From: JAGVSR01 sp963825555
GTDB taxonomy: Bacteria; Pseudomonadota; Alphaproteobacteria; Rhizobiales; Hyphomicrobiaceae
Assembly (NCBI GenBank): GCA_963825555.1
Contig: CAWGTZ010000029.1
Span: forward strand, 1-64,000
Length of the DNA: 64,000 nt
Reading direction: 5' to 3'
The translations under genes and the position numbers were made by a program. Position 1 is the stretch's first letter; every line of letters starts with the position of its first letter. Below the pieces are notes generated by a model. It was not told where the DNA came from. It made no database searches and worked only from the letters and a program-made list of their open reading frames with translations. Below are positions 50,623 to 63,080 of the stretch, piece by piece.

Positions 50623-51378
50623 TCATGGAACCCGCATGGGGTCATCCCCGGGAAGAGTTGGGATCTGGGGCGGAGCAACGGCTGGCGGAGGCGCCGGCGT
50701 CACCGTCTCCCCCAAGGCGCGGGACGGGTCGAGCGTCTCGGCCGGATCGGGTACGGGAGGAAGCGCACGCCGATACATCTCCGTCTCGATCGTTATGCGT
50801 ATCTCATCCGAAACATAGGGAATGGTGCGCGTCAGCCCCCAGTCGCTGCGCCGGATCTGGGTTTTCGCCGAGAAGCCGGAGGCGTAGACGCCGGCATACG
50901 TCGGATTGATCGCATTCAGCGGATGCTCTCCGCTGAAGTTCCAGATCACCTCCAGCACGACGGGCCGCGCGATACCGTTGATCGTCAGCTCACCCGTCAC
51001 CTCCGCCGTTCTTTGGCCCGTCGGCGTGACGCTGACACTCTTGAACGTGATATCGGGGTTGGTTTCAGGATCGAAAAACTCGCGCGAGTTGAGCAGATGC
51101 TCGTCGAGCGCCTGAACTCCCGTCTGGATGCCCCGCACTGGGATCGTGACGTCGACGCTGCTCGCGGCCGGGTTCGCCTGGTTGAACGTCACGGTGCCCT
51201 TCACGTTCGTGAAGCGACCACTCTGGCGCGACAGCCCGAGGTGATCCCAGGAGAAGCGCACATCGGTGTGATCGGGATCGAGATCGTAGACGTCTGCGTG
51301 TGCGCCCGTGACCGCCAGGCCGCAAGACAGGACGCCCACCGCCACCGTGCCGAATAACGCCTTCCACCAAACCGCCAT
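50623..51378 (-). CDS. YceI family periplasmic lipid-binding protein
   Basis: YceI-like lipocalin-fold protein, often binding polyisoprenoids, in the periplasm. The 251-aa protein: signal peptide to about AHA (residue 28), then the YceI core with YDLDPDHTDVRFSWDHLGLS, SSVDVTIPVRGIQTGVQALD, HLLNSREFFDPETNPDITFK and WGLTRTIPYVSDEIRITIET. The C-terminus adds a Pro/Ala-rich tail of about 45 residues (GETVTPAPPPAVAPPQIPTL) not typical of the family, perhaps a cell-wall linker. ATG at 51378. Confidence 0.93.
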   Translation of the reverse strand: MAVWWKALFGTVAVGVLSCGLAVTGAHADVYDLDPDHTDVRFSWDHLGLSRQSGRFTNVKGTVTFNQANPAASSVDVTIPVRGIQTGVQALDEHLLNSREFFDPETNPDITFKSVSVTPTGQRTAEVTGELTINGIARPVVLEVIWNFSGEHPLNAINPTYAGVYASGFSAKTQIRRSDWGLTRTIPYVSDEIRITIETEMYRRALPPVPDPAETLDPSRALGETVTPAPPPAVAPPQIPTLPGDDPMRVP

Positions 51379-51442
51379 TGAAGCCCCCTTAAAATCAAGG
51401 CCTTGGCATCATGATCCTGTGGCTATTTTGCGGCGCAGCAAG

Positions 51443-52213
51443 CTACAGCCCCGCAGTCATACCGCCGTCGACCACGAGTTCCGCGCCCGTCATGTAGGCA
51501 CTGTCGTCACTGGCGAGGAACAACGCCGCCTTGGCGATATCCTCCACGGTGCCGAGCCGTTTCAGGAGCGTACGGTCGATCAGCCATTTCTCGAACAGCT
51601 GGTTGCGCAGGACGCGCTCGGTCAGGGCCGTCTCGACGAAGCCCGGCGACAGCGCATTCACGCGGATGTTGAAGGGAGCGTACTCAACGGCGAGCGCCCG
51701 CGTCAGTGCCACGACAGCACCCTTGGTTGCGGAATAGCCAGCCAACTGCCGCAGGCCCTTGCTGCCCATGATGGAGGCGACGTTGATCAGCGAGGCGGCG
51801 GGCGAGACGCGCAGCAGGTCGAAGCCGTCGCGCGCCATGCGCACGACACCGTCAAGGTTCACCTCACGGATCTTGACCCAGTCCGCGTCGGAGAGATGCC
51901 GGAAATCGCTGCGCACGTTGAGGCCCGCATTCGACACCAGTACGTCGATCCGGCCCTTTTCCGCTTTTATGAGGCGCATGAGCGCCGTCACGTCCTGACC
52001 CTTGGACACGTCCATCACCGCGGCCGCAGCCTTGAGGCCTTTGGCGTTCAGACCATCTGCAACGGCAGTGGCGCTGGCCCCGTCGATGTCAGTCACATAG
52101 ACGAACGCGCCTTCGGCCGCAAAATGCTCTGCCATGGCCCGGCCGATACCATTGCCCGAGCCCGTCACGACGGCAATCTTGTCCTCAAGACGACCCATGA
52201 GTTGTCCATTCAT
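51443..52213 (-). CDS. SDR family oxidoreductase
   Basis: Classical short-chain dehydrogenase/reductase using NAD(P)(H); substrate unknown. The 256-aa protein has the cofactor motif VVTGSGNGIGRAMAEHFA, the DVLVSNAGLNVRSDFR strand, catalytic Ser in INVASIMGSKGL, and the YSATKGAVVALTRALAVEYA motif with Tyr and Lys. C-terminal DDSAYMTGAELVVDGGMTAG is typical. Starts ATG 52213 or ATG 52198 both work. It follows gor by 35 bases on the same strand, so it may be co-transcribed. Confidence 0.93.
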   Translation of the reverse strand: MNGQLMGRLEDKIAVVTGSGNGIGRAMAEHFAAEGAFVYVTDIDGASATAVADGLNAKGLKAAAAVMDVSKGQDVTALMRLIKAEKGRIDVLVSNAGLNVRSDFRHLSDADWVKIREVNLDGVVRMARDGFDLLRVSPAASLINVASIMGSKGLRQLAGYSATKGAVVALTRALAVEYAPFNIRVNALSPGFVETALTERVLRNQLFEKWLIDRTLLKRLGTVEDIAKAALFLASDDSAYMTGAELVVDGGMTAGL

Positions 52214-52248
52214 CCCGTAAGAGCCTGATCGGGCCTTCTTGAAGACCT

Positions 52249-53604
52249 TCAACGCTTCGTACGCAAGGTCACAAGCTCTTCTGCCGCGCTCGGATGCAGC
52301 GCCATGGTCCGGTCGAAGTCGGCTTTGGTGGCCTTCAGGTTGAGCGCAATGGCCGCCATCTGCACGATTTCGGCGGCATCCGGCCCCAGAATATGGACGC
52401 CGACGACCCGGTCCGTTTTCGGCTCGACAACGAGTTTCATCAGCGTGCGTTCGTCACGCCCGGCGAGGATGTTGCGCATCGGCCGGAAGCGCGTCTCGTA
52501 GATGTCAACGGACGCGTATCGGCTTTGTGCCGCCTCCTCCGAAAGGCCGACGGTGCCGATCTCCGGCGTCGTGAATACGGCTGAGGGAATATTGTCGTAA
52601 TCGACCCGTGAGGGCATGTCGCCGAATTGGGCATCCGCGAATGCATGTCCTTCGCGGATGGCCACCGGCGTCAGATTCACCCGGTCGGTTACATCCCCAA
52701 CAGCGAAGACGCTGGCCACGGTTGAACGAGACTGGGCATCGACGATCACAGCGCCCGCCTCGTTGCGCGCCACGCCAATCTCCTCCAGGCCCAGGCCCTC
52801 GGTATGCGGCGATCGGCCGATGGCAAAGAGGATCTGGTCGGCCGTTAGCGCCAGACCGCCGCGCGTGATAACCAAGAGGCCATCCGCGGTCTTGTCGATG
52901 CGTGTGAACACATCGCAGAGCACCAACTTGACCCCGCGCGCCGTCATCGCCTCCATCAACCCGTCGCGCAGCGACATATCGAACCCGCGCAGAACCCTGT
53001 CACCGCGATAAATCAGCGTGACCTCGGAACCGAGCCCGGCAAAGATCGACGCGAACTCCACCGCAATGTAGCCCCCACCGGCAATCAAAATCCGCTTCGG
53101 CAGGTCCGGCAGATCGAACACCTCGTCGGAAGTGATAACGTGTTCCACGCCTGGAAGCTTGCTGTCCACGTTGGGGCGCCCGCCGGTCGCGATCAGAATC
53201 TTCTCGGCCGTAACCGTCTTTCCGCTCGCCAGACGCACAGCCTGAGGACCGGCCAGCACCGCGCGTTCATCGAAAATCCTGACGCCGGCCGTTTCCTGCC
53301 CTCGCCGGTAAAGTGCTTCGAGGCGGCCTATCTCCTTGTCTTTCGCGGCAATGAGCGTTCGCCAGTCGAAGACCGGTTCGCCGGCCTGCCAGCCGAAACC
53401 GGCCGCATCGGCAAAATCCCCCGAATAGCGCGAGGCGTACACAAGAAGCTTCTTGGGAACGCAGCCCCGGATCACGCAGGTTCCACCGAAGCGGAACTCC
53501 TCCGCGATTGCGACGCGCGCGCCGTATCCGGCCGATATACGCGCGGCGCGCACACCGCCCGATCCGCCACCGATGACAAAGAGATCGAAGTCGAAGGAAG
53601 CCAT
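52249..53604 (-). CDS. gor: glutathione-disulfide reductase
   Basis: FAD enzyme that reduces oxidised glutathione with NADPH, keeping the cytosol reduced. The 451-aa protein has FVIGGGSGGVRAARISAGYG (FAD motif), the redox pair in GGTCVIRGCVPKK (C43, C48), the NAD(P) Rossmann motif ILIAGGGYIAVEFASIFAGL near 175, and the C-terminal HPSAAEELVTLR with the catalytic His-Glu (H437, E442). The ATG at 53604 is standard. It heads a likely gor-SDR unit. Confidence 0.95.
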   Translation of the reverse strand: MASFDFDLFVIGGGSGGVRAARISAGYGARVAIAEEFRFGGTCVIRGCVPKKLLVYASRYSGDFADAAGFGWQAGEPVFDWRTLIAAKDKEIGRLEALYRRGQETAGVRIFDERAVLAGPQAVRLASGKTVTAEKILIATGGRPNVDSKLPGVEHVITSDEVFDLPDLPKRILIAGGGYIAVEFASIFAGLGSEVTLIYRGDRVLRGFDMSLRDGLMEAMTARGVKLVLCDVFTRIDKTADGLLVITRGGLALTADQILFAIGRSPHTEGLGLEEIGVARNEAGAVIVDAQSRSTVASVFAVGDVTDRVNLTPVAIREGHAFADAQFGDMPSRVDYDNIPSAVFTTPEIGTVGLSEEAAQSRYASVDIYETRFRPMRNILAGRDERTLMKLVVEPKTDRVVGVHILGPDAAEIVQMAAIALNLKATKADFDRTMALHPSAAEELVTLRTKR

Positions 53605-53620
53605 ATCAGCTCTGTCGTGT

Positions 53621-54145
53621 TCAGATCTTGATACCGCGCTTGTTGAATTCCTGCCGGATTTCCTGCTCGATTTCCAAGCCGATCTTCGCTCCCCAGGTCT
53701 GGCCAGCGGTCATGCTTTCCTGAACGATCTCGGGCTGCCTGGCGACGAACGTGGCGCCCGCGCCCTCAGAGAAAAACGCCGTCAATGTGCGCATCTCCGT
53801 CTCGGAGAGTTTGTCGGCATAGATACCAGCGACAATCTCCAGCATCTCGCTCTTGCGGGCAGAGAAGCGCTCGGTGACCATCTGCATGATGTCTTTAATC
53901 TCAGTCTCTTTTCCAGGCGCAACCTGCAGAAGTATGGGTTCCAATTGCTTGACCATCATGGGAACGACGGTCTCGAACTGCTTGCCCGCCCCCGTCGCGT
54001 CGATCAGTTCGCGCGCAGCGACAAGCCGTTCGTCCGTGGCGACCGGCAGGCGCGCGTCAGCGAAAACCAAGCCCGCGGAAAACGCGAGCAAAAGGGCACA
54101 CGGCCCCATCACGGCACCGGCGATCCATGCGCGCGTTCTTGCCAT
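53621..54145 (-). CDS. DUF2059 family exported protein
   Basis: A 174-aa exported protein of the DUF2059 family, mostly helical. N-terminal signal (MGPCALLLAFSAGLVFADAR) with cleavage near residue 30, then VAARELIDATGAGKQFETVV, IVAGIYADKLSETEMRTLTAF and FFSEGAGATFVARQPEIVQE, all typical of the family. Function unknown. The ATG at 54145 is used. It precedes gor by 16 bases on the same strand, so it may be the first gene of that transcript. Confidence 0.9.
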   Translation of the reverse strand: MARTRAWIAGAVMGPCALLLAFSAGLVFADARLPVATDERLVAARELIDATGAGKQFETVVPMMVKQLEPILLQVAPGKETEIKDIMQMVTERFSARKSEMLEIVAGIYADKLSETEMRTLTAFFSEGAGATFVARQPEIVQESMTAGQTWGAKIGLEIEQEIRQEFNKRGIKI

Positions 54146-54193
54146 CTCTTCGTCTCCCGTGAATCTTGAGCGTTCTGATTTTGCGGATATCGG

Positions 54194-54916
54194 TCAACCC
54201 GCGCCGGCTTCCTCGCCGTAGGAGGCCGAGAACACGCTGATGCCGTCCCTGCCACCGATGATGGCCGCGTCCGCAATGCCGAGAAAGAGCCCGTTCTCGA
54301 CAACGCCGGGAATGAACTTCAAGGCCTCGTCGAGGGATTCCGGATCCTCGATCCGGCCGAAGTGGCAGTCAAAGATGAAGTTGCCGCTGTCGGTCTGGAA
54401 AGCGCGTCCGTCGGGTGCCGCGCGCAGACGGATGTCGCCCTGGCAGCCGGCGTCCGAAGCCAGCATTTCGATCATGTTGCGCGTCGCGTTTAGCCCGAAG
54501 GGCACGATTTCCACGGGAAGCGGATAGGCGCCCAGGGTCGCGACCATCTTGGATTCGTCCGCGATCACCAGCATGCGATCGGAGGCGGTCGCTACGATCT
54601 TCTCGCGCAGCAGAGCGCCACCCCCGCCCTTGATGAGGCGCAAATCCTTGTCGATCTCGTCCGCCCCGTCGATGGTCAGATCGAGAAACGGCACGTCATC
54701 GAGCGTTGTCAGCGGAATGCCCAGCGCCTCGGCCTGCCGGCGCGTCGCCTCGGATGTGGGCACGCAGATAACGTCGAGCCCCTTCTCCACTTCCTGGCCC
54801 AGAAGATCAACGAAGCGGGCGGCCGTCGATCCCGTACCCAGCCCCAGCCTCATGCCCGGTTCAACAAAGGCCAGCGCCCGGACGGCGGCGGCAATTTTCA
54901 TCATGTCGGGGGTCAT
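54194..54916 (-). CDS. rpiA: ribose-5-phosphate isomerase A
   Basis: Interconverts ribose 5-phosphate and ribulose 5-phosphate in the pentose phosphate pathway. The 240-aa protein has RLGLGTGSTAARFVDLLG (phosphate loop), DLTIDGADEIDKDLRLIKGG (catalytic Asp), GALLREKIVATASDRMLVIA and GVVENGLFLGIAD. The ATG at 54916 has AGGAAA upstream. Divergent from gph, sharing a 170-base promoter region. The C-terminal ~10 residues (ASYGEEAGAG) extend past the usual end. Confidence 0.96.
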   Translation of the reverse strand: MTPDMMKIAAAVRALAFVEPGMRLGLGTGSTAARFVDLLGQEVEKGLDVICVPTSEATRRQAEALGIPLTTLDDVPFLDLTIDGADEIDKDLRLIKGGGGALLREKIVATASDRMLVIADESKMVATLGAYPLPVEIVPFGLNATRNMIEMLASDAGCQGDIRLRAAPDGRAFQTDSGNFIFDCHFGRIEDPESLDEALKFIPGVVENGLFLGIADAAIIGGRDGISVFSASYGEEAGAG

Positions 54917-55087
54917 GCGGAAGTTTCCTGTTCGTGCAATTCGACCTTGATCCCCCGTTCCCTAGCACGGCTAACCGCCTCGTTGCGGCTAAAAATCGCT
55001 AATTCCGCCCTTAACCCTTGGTAAACTGGGAGCTTTTCGAGCGGCCCCCGCCTCGGTTCGGGTTCGCGGCGTGCTATAGCCGCGGGC

Positions 55088-55765
55088 ATGAAGGATCTGA
55101 CTGTCGTTTTCGATCTCGACGGAACATTGGTCGACACGGCACCTGACCTTGTCGGCGCCACCAACCATGCATTGGCCGACATCGGACTGGCCCCCGTCGC
55201 CGCGGATCTTTTGCGGCCATGGATCAGCTTCGGGGCGCGGCGAATGATCGTCGAGGCTCTCGGGACATCCGCTCAGCACAGGTCGGAAGCGGAGATCGAC
55301 AGGCTCCTTGACCTCTTTCTCACCTATTACGAAGCCAACATCGCACGCGAAAGCCGGCCCTACCCGGGTGTAATCGCCGCCATCGAGGCCCTGCGCGACC
55401 ACGGCGCTCGCCTGGCGGTGTGCACGAACAAGCGCGAGAACCTGTCTCGCGCGCTCCTCTCCGCCCTCGATCTGGAGCGCCACTTCCACGCCCTCGCCGG
55501 TCGCGACACCTTCCCCGTTCACAAACCACATCCCGACCATTTGCACGGTGCGATCCGCCTCGCCGGCGGCACGTCACATCGCGCCCTGATGGTCGGCGAT
55601 AGCGACATCGACATTGCCACGGCCAAAGCCGCGAGCGTTCCGGTTGTGGCGGTCAGTTTCGGTTACACGCAAGTTCCCGTGGCGAGCCTGACGCCCGACC
55701 GGATCATCGACCATTACGATCACCTCCTTGCGGCGATTGGCGAGCTGCATCCACCCAAGATATGA
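55088..55765 (+). CDS. gph: phosphoglycolate phosphatase-like HAD hydrolase
   Basis: HAD phosphatase, probably removing 2-phosphoglycolate, a repair product of DNA damage and oxygenation. The 225-aa protein has the nucleophile motif VFDLDGTLVDTAPDLVGATN (D9, D11), motif II CTNKRENLSR, and motif IV VGDSDIDIATAKAASVPVVA. The cap domain (about 17-85) fits GPH. ATG at 55088. Substrate preference inside this family cannot be certain from sequence. Confidence 0.9.
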   Translation: MKDLTVVFDLDGTLVDTAPDLVGATNHALADIGLAPVAADLLRPWISFGARRMIVEALGTSAQHRSEAEIDRLLDLFLTYYEANIARESRPYPGVIAAIEALRDHGARLAVCTNKRENLSRALLSALDLERHFHALAGRDTFPVHKPHPDHLHGAIRLAGGTSHRALMVGDSDIDIATAKAASVPVVAVSFGYTQVPVASLTPDRIIDHYDHLLAAIGELHPPKI

Positions 55766-55982
55766 AAAAGATAGATATTTCAATGTGTTGGAGCTGGAGT
55801 TCCGTTAGGATCGAAAAGCTCGGAACCTGTCGGACTGGCCCCATGCGGCATGAACCCGATTTGACAGCGCCACAATCATCACACATGTTCCGCGGCCCGG
55901 ACCATCCGGCCATTGCAATCTGAGATTGTTATTTTCTGTCGATCCTGCAGCGGCTTATGCCGCAGCAAGAAGAAAGCGCGGC

Positions 55983-58691
<2,709 letters not shown>

Positions 58692-58897
58692 GTCTTTCGC
58701 TGCCTGTCGGAGTATCCGTCCGGGCACGGGGCCGGGCGCCAGATTTCGATCCGTCTACTGATCGTCCACAGGCACAATTGGCTGGGGCCTGGGCAGGCAG
58801 AATCAGGCAAAATGCACCCAAGCTCCGGCTGCGGAATTCCTTTGTTTGCGTGCGCTTTTCACGCCGGACATTTGGCTCTTGGCCAGGTGCAACATCA

Positions 58898-59599
58898 ATG
58901 ACTGTGTCAATGCCGTACATGCCGCCCAACATCTATCTGCTCGCCGACAACCTCGATGCGGCCCTCGCCGCAGGTGAGGACCTGTTGAAGTCGACGGTGA
59001 CCTGGGAGACTGGGAAATCCGGAGAAGGGCCCGATATCGCCCGGGTGCGTGCCGAGCAGCGAGCCGCACTGGAAAAGATCCGTTCCCTGGAACAGCTTCT
59101 AATTGCCCGCGTCCTGAAGTCACGTGAGCGGGCCGAGGATATCTCCAGGCACGATCCGCGCTTCGGCGCGGTAGCCCGCCTCTATAATGGCGGTACGGCC
59201 ATTCTGATCGAGGCCGTGGCGGAGTACGGGGATGTCACGTCGACGGACTTCGAGACGGGCCGCTGCGCCATTTCATTCCTGCGCTCACGGGGCCTGCTGG
59301 CCGCCGACGATCCCGGCCCGACCGAGGGTCAGGTCTTCGCCATCAGCGAGGAATTTCTGGTCGCGCATCGTATCCGGCTCGGCACACTGCTCGATCTCGT
59401 CGCCATGTTCCTCGATACGCTGGAGATCCACTACGATCTGTTCAGCGATGCGGCCGTGGAACCTGATCTGCTGCCGGGCGAGACACCGCTCGCAGAAGAC
59501 CAGACCAATGTGATGGTCGCGGATCCGATCGTCGAGCCTGATTCACTCAGCGAAGCGCTGGCGGCCATGCGCACGCTTTCGCTCGATCCGCAGCGCTGA
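58898..59599 (+). CDS. hypothetical protein, 233 aa
   Basis: Not recognised. Soluble, acidic, mostly helical with no signal peptide. Visible blocks: NIYLLADNLDAALAAGEDLL, ALEKIRSLEQLLIARVLKSR, LYNGGTAILIEAVAEYGDVT and LGTLLDLVAMFLDTLEIHYD, the last followed by a Pro/Glu-rich linker and short C-terminal helix. The ATG at 58898 (or 58910/58919) is chosen because coherent helices begin there; the upstream reading is not protein-like. It follows topA by 206 bases and converges with rlpA, leaving 15 bases between stops. Confidence 0.7.
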   Translation: MTVSMPYMPPNIYLLADNLDAALAAGEDLLKSTVTWETGKSGEGPDIARVRAEQRAALEKIRSLEQLLIARVLKSRERAEDISRHDPRFGAVARLYNGGTAILIEAVAEYGDVTSTDFETGRCAISFLRSRGLLAADDPGPTEGQVFAISEEFLVAHRIRLGTLLDLVAMFLDTLEIHYDLFSDAAVEPDLLPGETPLAEDQTNVMVADPIVEPDSLSEALAAMRTLSLDPQR

Positions 59600-59614
59600 G
59601 GGAAGCAGATATAA

Positions 59615-61162
59615 TCAGACCAGTGCCGACGGATGCACGCGCTTGCCCGGCGCCCGCGGCGTTTCGGTTTCGTCGCGCAACTCTCCGGCCGGTACGCTGG
59701 GGTGCGAACCGGTCAGATGCGGCCGCGGTGACGGCCGCTCCTTGAACTCCATCACTGCAGACGACTGCCAGCCCCCAGGCTTTTTCAAAGATGCCGACCT
59801 GCCGTTCTTCGGCAGGCCCGCGCGCTTCGTTGCGCCGCTGCCTCCGGATCCTGAGGCAACGGTCGGCTGCTTGGACTTCTGCGTGGCGGCCTTTGCAGTC
59901 TTCTTTTTCACATTGGCCGATAGGGACGACGCCTTCGTCTTCTTCTGGAAGCGCTTCTCGGCGTAGGTCGTGAAACCGACGTCGATCTCGCCCGAGTGCT
60001 TGGCCACTGCCTTCTTGCGGACAGGAGCAGACTTGGACGCCATCTTGGCCGTCCCCTTTGCCCGTGTCTTGGTCTTTGCTTTGAGCGGCCGCTTCTTAAC
60101 GTATTTCTTCCGCTCGGCGCTTGCTACGCGAAGCTTGGCAGGGCGGGCAGGATTGGCGCTGATGGCCGAGGTGAGACCCGCCCGCGAGGCTTTCGGTTCG
60201 GCAATCTCGGCCGTCCGGATGGTCCGGCGCGGAACGGGCTCGGCGCGGATCGCTCCTTGAGTGACCGAGACTTCGGGGGTGTCAATCGGCACGGCAACGG
60301 GCTGCGCATCAATCGACGCTTCCTTCGACGGTTGGATCGTCAGGGCGGGCTTGTCGATCGTCGCCGTCAGAATGCGGCGCTCAACTTCGGCCTGGGCCGC
60401 GAGTGCTGCGGCGAGAGCACCACGCGGAAGATCGGCGCGCGGCACCACAGGCCGGTCGAGTACGGACGCTACGTTGACGGCCGGCGCAAGTCCCGGGATG
60501 CTGGCAAGTGCCGTGGTTCCGGCTTTGCCCTGGGCAACCATGACACCGATCGCCCCGTACGCATGATCAACGCTTGCAAACTGCCCGATGGGGCCCGGAA
60601 CACGTTCATAAACACGGTTCTTCGAATACCTCGCCTCGGCGCGCGTCGGCGCTTTCAGCACGCGCAGCTTGACCTGACCGACACCCTTGACGCCGAGTTT
60701 GCGCGCGGCCGCCCTGGACAGATCGAGCTTCCGGTTGCCCCAATAGGGACCGGCGTTGTTGATGCGCAAGACGACGGCCTGGCCCGTCGCCTTCGACCAG
60801 ACGAGCGCGATGGTGCCGTCCGGCAGATCCGGGCTTGCCGCATTGTCGGCTCTATCAGCATTGAACCGCTCACCCGACGACGTCAAACCGCACGGATTGT
60901 ATCGATCGCGCTTGCAGCTGTCGTAGAAAGACGCGGTCAGCGTCAGATCCTTGCCGACGAGCGCCTGCGTCTCGGCAAGCGTCTTCACTCGATGACATTT
61001 TTTATAGAAGCAGTAGGTCTTGCCCGGCGTCTTCGCCGTGGCGGCGGTTGCGGCGATGAGGGGGGCAGTTACCCCTGAGATGGTTGCAATCGCGAGAATA
61101 CGTGTCCAATCGCGCGCGCCAACGCGGCGCCCCGCGGACGCCTGAAGTCTGAAACCGAACAT
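59615..61162 (-). CDS. RlpA-like double-psi beta-barrel protein
   Basis: RlpA-type proteins bind or cut glycan strands stripped of peptides, acting at division septa. In this 515-aa exported protein the signal covers about residues 1-45, then LTASFYDSCKRDRYNPCGLT, SGERFNADRADNAASPDLPD, IALVWSKATGQAVVLRINNA and GPYWGNRKLDLSRAAARKLG give the double-psi barrel with its aromatic glycan site. The C-terminal ~250 residues are Lys/Ala/Thr-rich (YVKKRPLKAKTKTRAKGTAK) and disordered; there is no SPOR domain. The ATG at 61162 has GTGGGAG upstream. Whether it is lytic is unknown. Confidence 0.85.
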   Translation of the reverse strand: MFGFRLQASAGRRVGARDWTRILAIATISGVTAPLIAATAATAKTPGKTYCFYKKCHRVKTLAETQALVGKDLTLTASFYDSCKRDRYNPCGLTSSGERFNADRADNAASPDLPDGTIALVWSKATGQAVVLRINNAGPYWGNRKLDLSRAAARKLGVKGVGQVKLRVLKAPTRAEARYSKNRVYERVPGPIGQFASVDHAYGAIGVMVAQGKAGTTALASIPGLAPAVNVASVLDRPVVPRADLPRGALAAALAAQAEVERRILTATIDKPALTIQPSKEASIDAQPVAVPIDTPEVSVTQGAIRAEPVPRRTIRTAEIAEPKASRAGLTSAISANPARPAKLRVASAERKKYVKKRPLKAKTKTRAKGTAKMASKSAPVRKKAVAKHSGEIDVGFTTYAEKRFQKKTKASSLSANVKKKTAKAATQKSKQPTVASGSGGSGATKRAGLPKNGRSASLKKPGGWQSSAVMEFKERPSPRPHLTGSHPSVPAGELRDETETPRAPGKRVHPSALV

Positions 61163-61350
61163 GGGGCACTCCCACCTATTGATCCAACATGAACCGGTGA
61201 ACCGAGCGCCCCGCTTACGCTCTTACCTCTCCCGACCGGCCATGGGCGCAACTGAGCAAACAGTGCCCGGGGCCGGGAGAGCCCAAGTCGTCGCGCGCGG
61301 CATTGTCGAACGACGTTTATTACATCCGAAGGAAAAGCCGCAATAGACTG

Positions 61351-62109
61351 TTATTTATTGGAAAATTTGAAACCGGCAGCGCTAAGCTTTTGGCAGAGGC
61401 TCTCGGTGGCGCTGCGAAGCGTGTCAGCATTGGGGCAGCGCATCACCAGGTCGGTGGCATACTGGCCCTCCTTGAAGGCGGGATAGCTGCCCATAGCGAC
61501 GGCGGGCCAGTCGGCCTGATGCGCGGCAAACAACTCGGCGAGTTCGCCCTCTGCGTGAGCCGCAACGATCGACGAAGAGAGTATTCGCCGCCCCCTCTGG
61601 AGATCCTGGGTGGCACACTTCAGCATCGCTTCCATGATCGACGGCACGCCCGCCATAACGATGACATTGCCGATGCGGAACCCGGGGGCCACCGACACTT
61701 CGTTGACGACAAGTTCGGCCCCATCCGGAATACGCGCCATTCGCAGGCGCGCGGCGTTGAGTTCGATGCCGCGCTTTTCATAAGCCGGCTTCATGATCGC
61801 TACGGCACGCGGATCGACATCAATGCCCACCCCAAAAGCCTTGGCGATGCTGTCGGCCGTGATGTCGTCGTGCGTGGGGCCAATGCCGCCAGTGGTAAAT
61901 ACATAGGTGTAGCGCTGCCTGAGTGCATTGACCGCCTCCACGATGGCGGATTCATCGTCCCCAACCACGCGGACTTCCCTCAGCGCGATGCCGATCGAGG
62001 TGAGGTGATCTGCAATGGTACCGATATTTCGGTCCTTGGTCCGCCCGGACAGTATCTCGTCGCCGATAACGAGTAGGCCGGCCGTCACGTCGTCGGAATC
62101 CTGGATCAC
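61351..62109 (-). CDS. CinA-N-type (molybdopterin-binding-like) protein
   Basis: A 252-aa protein with the MoaB/MogA-like CinA N-terminal fold: AGLLVIGDEILSGRTKDRNI, ALREVRVVGDDESAIVEAVN, YVFTTGGIGPTHDDITADSI and VAPGFRIGNVIVMAGVPSIM. The C-terminal nicotinamide-deamidase (PncC) domain of full CinA is absent, which fits the single-domain branch. The start is a GTG at 62109; the upstream frame would overlap sfsA and has no ATG in the right place. Function in this branch is not established. Confidence 0.85.
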   Translation of the reverse strand: MIQDSDDVTAGLLVIGDEILSGRTKDRNIGTIADHLTSIGIALREVRVVGDDESAIVEAVNALRQRYTYVFTTGGIGPTHDDITADSIAKAFGVGIDVDPRAVAIMKPAYEKRGIELNAARLRMARIPDGAELVVNEVSVAPGFRIGNVIVMAGVPSIMEAMLKCATQDLQRGRRILSSSIVAAHAEGELAELFAAHQADWPAVAMGSYPAFKEGQYATDLVMRCPNADTLRSATESLCQKLSAAGFKFSNK

Positions 62110-62221
62110 GCTTTTGTCTGCCCTTCGGAAGGTTACCTGCGATGGCCGTGTTGTAGCACCGGGGCCTCTATGAAGAGAATCGCCTTGCCCGCCGCACCCC
62201 GGGGCTTTTATCCCTTGAACC

Positions 62222-62935
62222 ATGCAGTTCAAATCTCCCCTCGTCCGCGGTCGCCTCGTCAAGCGCTACAAGCGCTTTCTTGCCGATGTCGTGCTCGATG
62301 ACGGCAGCGAGGTCACCGCGTCTTGCCCGAACACCGGCTCCATGATGGGCCTGTCCAACCCCGGGATGGCCGTTTGGCTCTCGGTTAGCGACAGCCCGAC
62401 ACGCAAGTACGCCCACACCTGGGAGTTGGTCGAACTGGGCAAAGGGAAAGCCAAGACCCTCGTCGGCATCAATACGGGGCACCCGAACGCCATCGTCTCG
62501 GAGGCCATCACTGCGGGCCGCGTCGCGCCTCTCGGCGGATACGCTTCGCTACGCCGCGAGGTAAAGTACGGCCAGTCGAGCCGGATCGATCTCTTGCTGG
62601 AGGACCCCAGCAAGGGCCTTGCCTATGTCGAGATCAAAAATGTGCACCTGCTGCGCGAACCGGGTTTGGCCGAGTTCCCCGACAGTAAAACCGAGCGCGG
62701 CGTGAAGCATTTGGCCGAGCTTTCGGACATGGTCCGTGCCGGTCACCGCGCCGTGATGCTCTACCTCATCCAACGTGCGGACGCGGACCGCTTCCAGGTC
62801 GCCCACGATATCGATCCCACCTACGCCAAGGCTCTGGAGACCGCTCGGGCCGCGGGCGTGGAGGCCTACGCCGCAATTTGCCGGATCAGTCCCAAGGCGA
62901 TCGAATTGGACCGCCTGTTGCCCGAAATTGGCTGA
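62222..62935 (+). CDS. sfsA: DNA/RNA nuclease SfsA family protein
   Basis: SfsA-family protein, once called sugar fermentation stimulation protein, related to nucleases. The 237-aa sequence has the OB-like N-terminus (KSPLVRGRLVKRYKRFLADV, CPNTGSMMGLSNPGMAVWLS) and the nuclease-like core RIDLLLEDPSKGLAYVEIKN with VHLLREPGLAEFPDSKTERG and VMLYLIQRADADRFQVAHDI. The TYAKALETARAAGVEAYA end is typical. The ATG at 62222 is standard. Divergent from the CinA-like gene. Confidence 0.95.
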   Translation: MQFKSPLVRGRLVKRYKRFLADVVLDDGSEVTASCPNTGSMMGLSNPGMAVWLSVSDSPTRKYAHTWELVELGKGKAKTLVGINTGHPNAIVSEAITAGRVAPLGGYASLRREVKYGQSSRIDLLLEDPSKGLAYVEIKNVHLLREPGLAEFPDSKTERGVKHLAELSDMVRAGHRAVMLYLIQRADADRFQVAHDIDPTYAKALETARAAGVEAYAAICRISPKAIELDRLLPEIG

Positions 62936-63080
62936 CACCTGAGCGTCCTCGCGAGCATTTTTGCCGCCGTTTCGGCGAAACCTCGCCGCCCGATCGTGCG
63001 TATATGAAGTTATCGATGCCAGCCCCTCGGCTGACCGCCCCTGCCCCCATGGGCTAGTGTGACGAACAGGAGCCTTACCC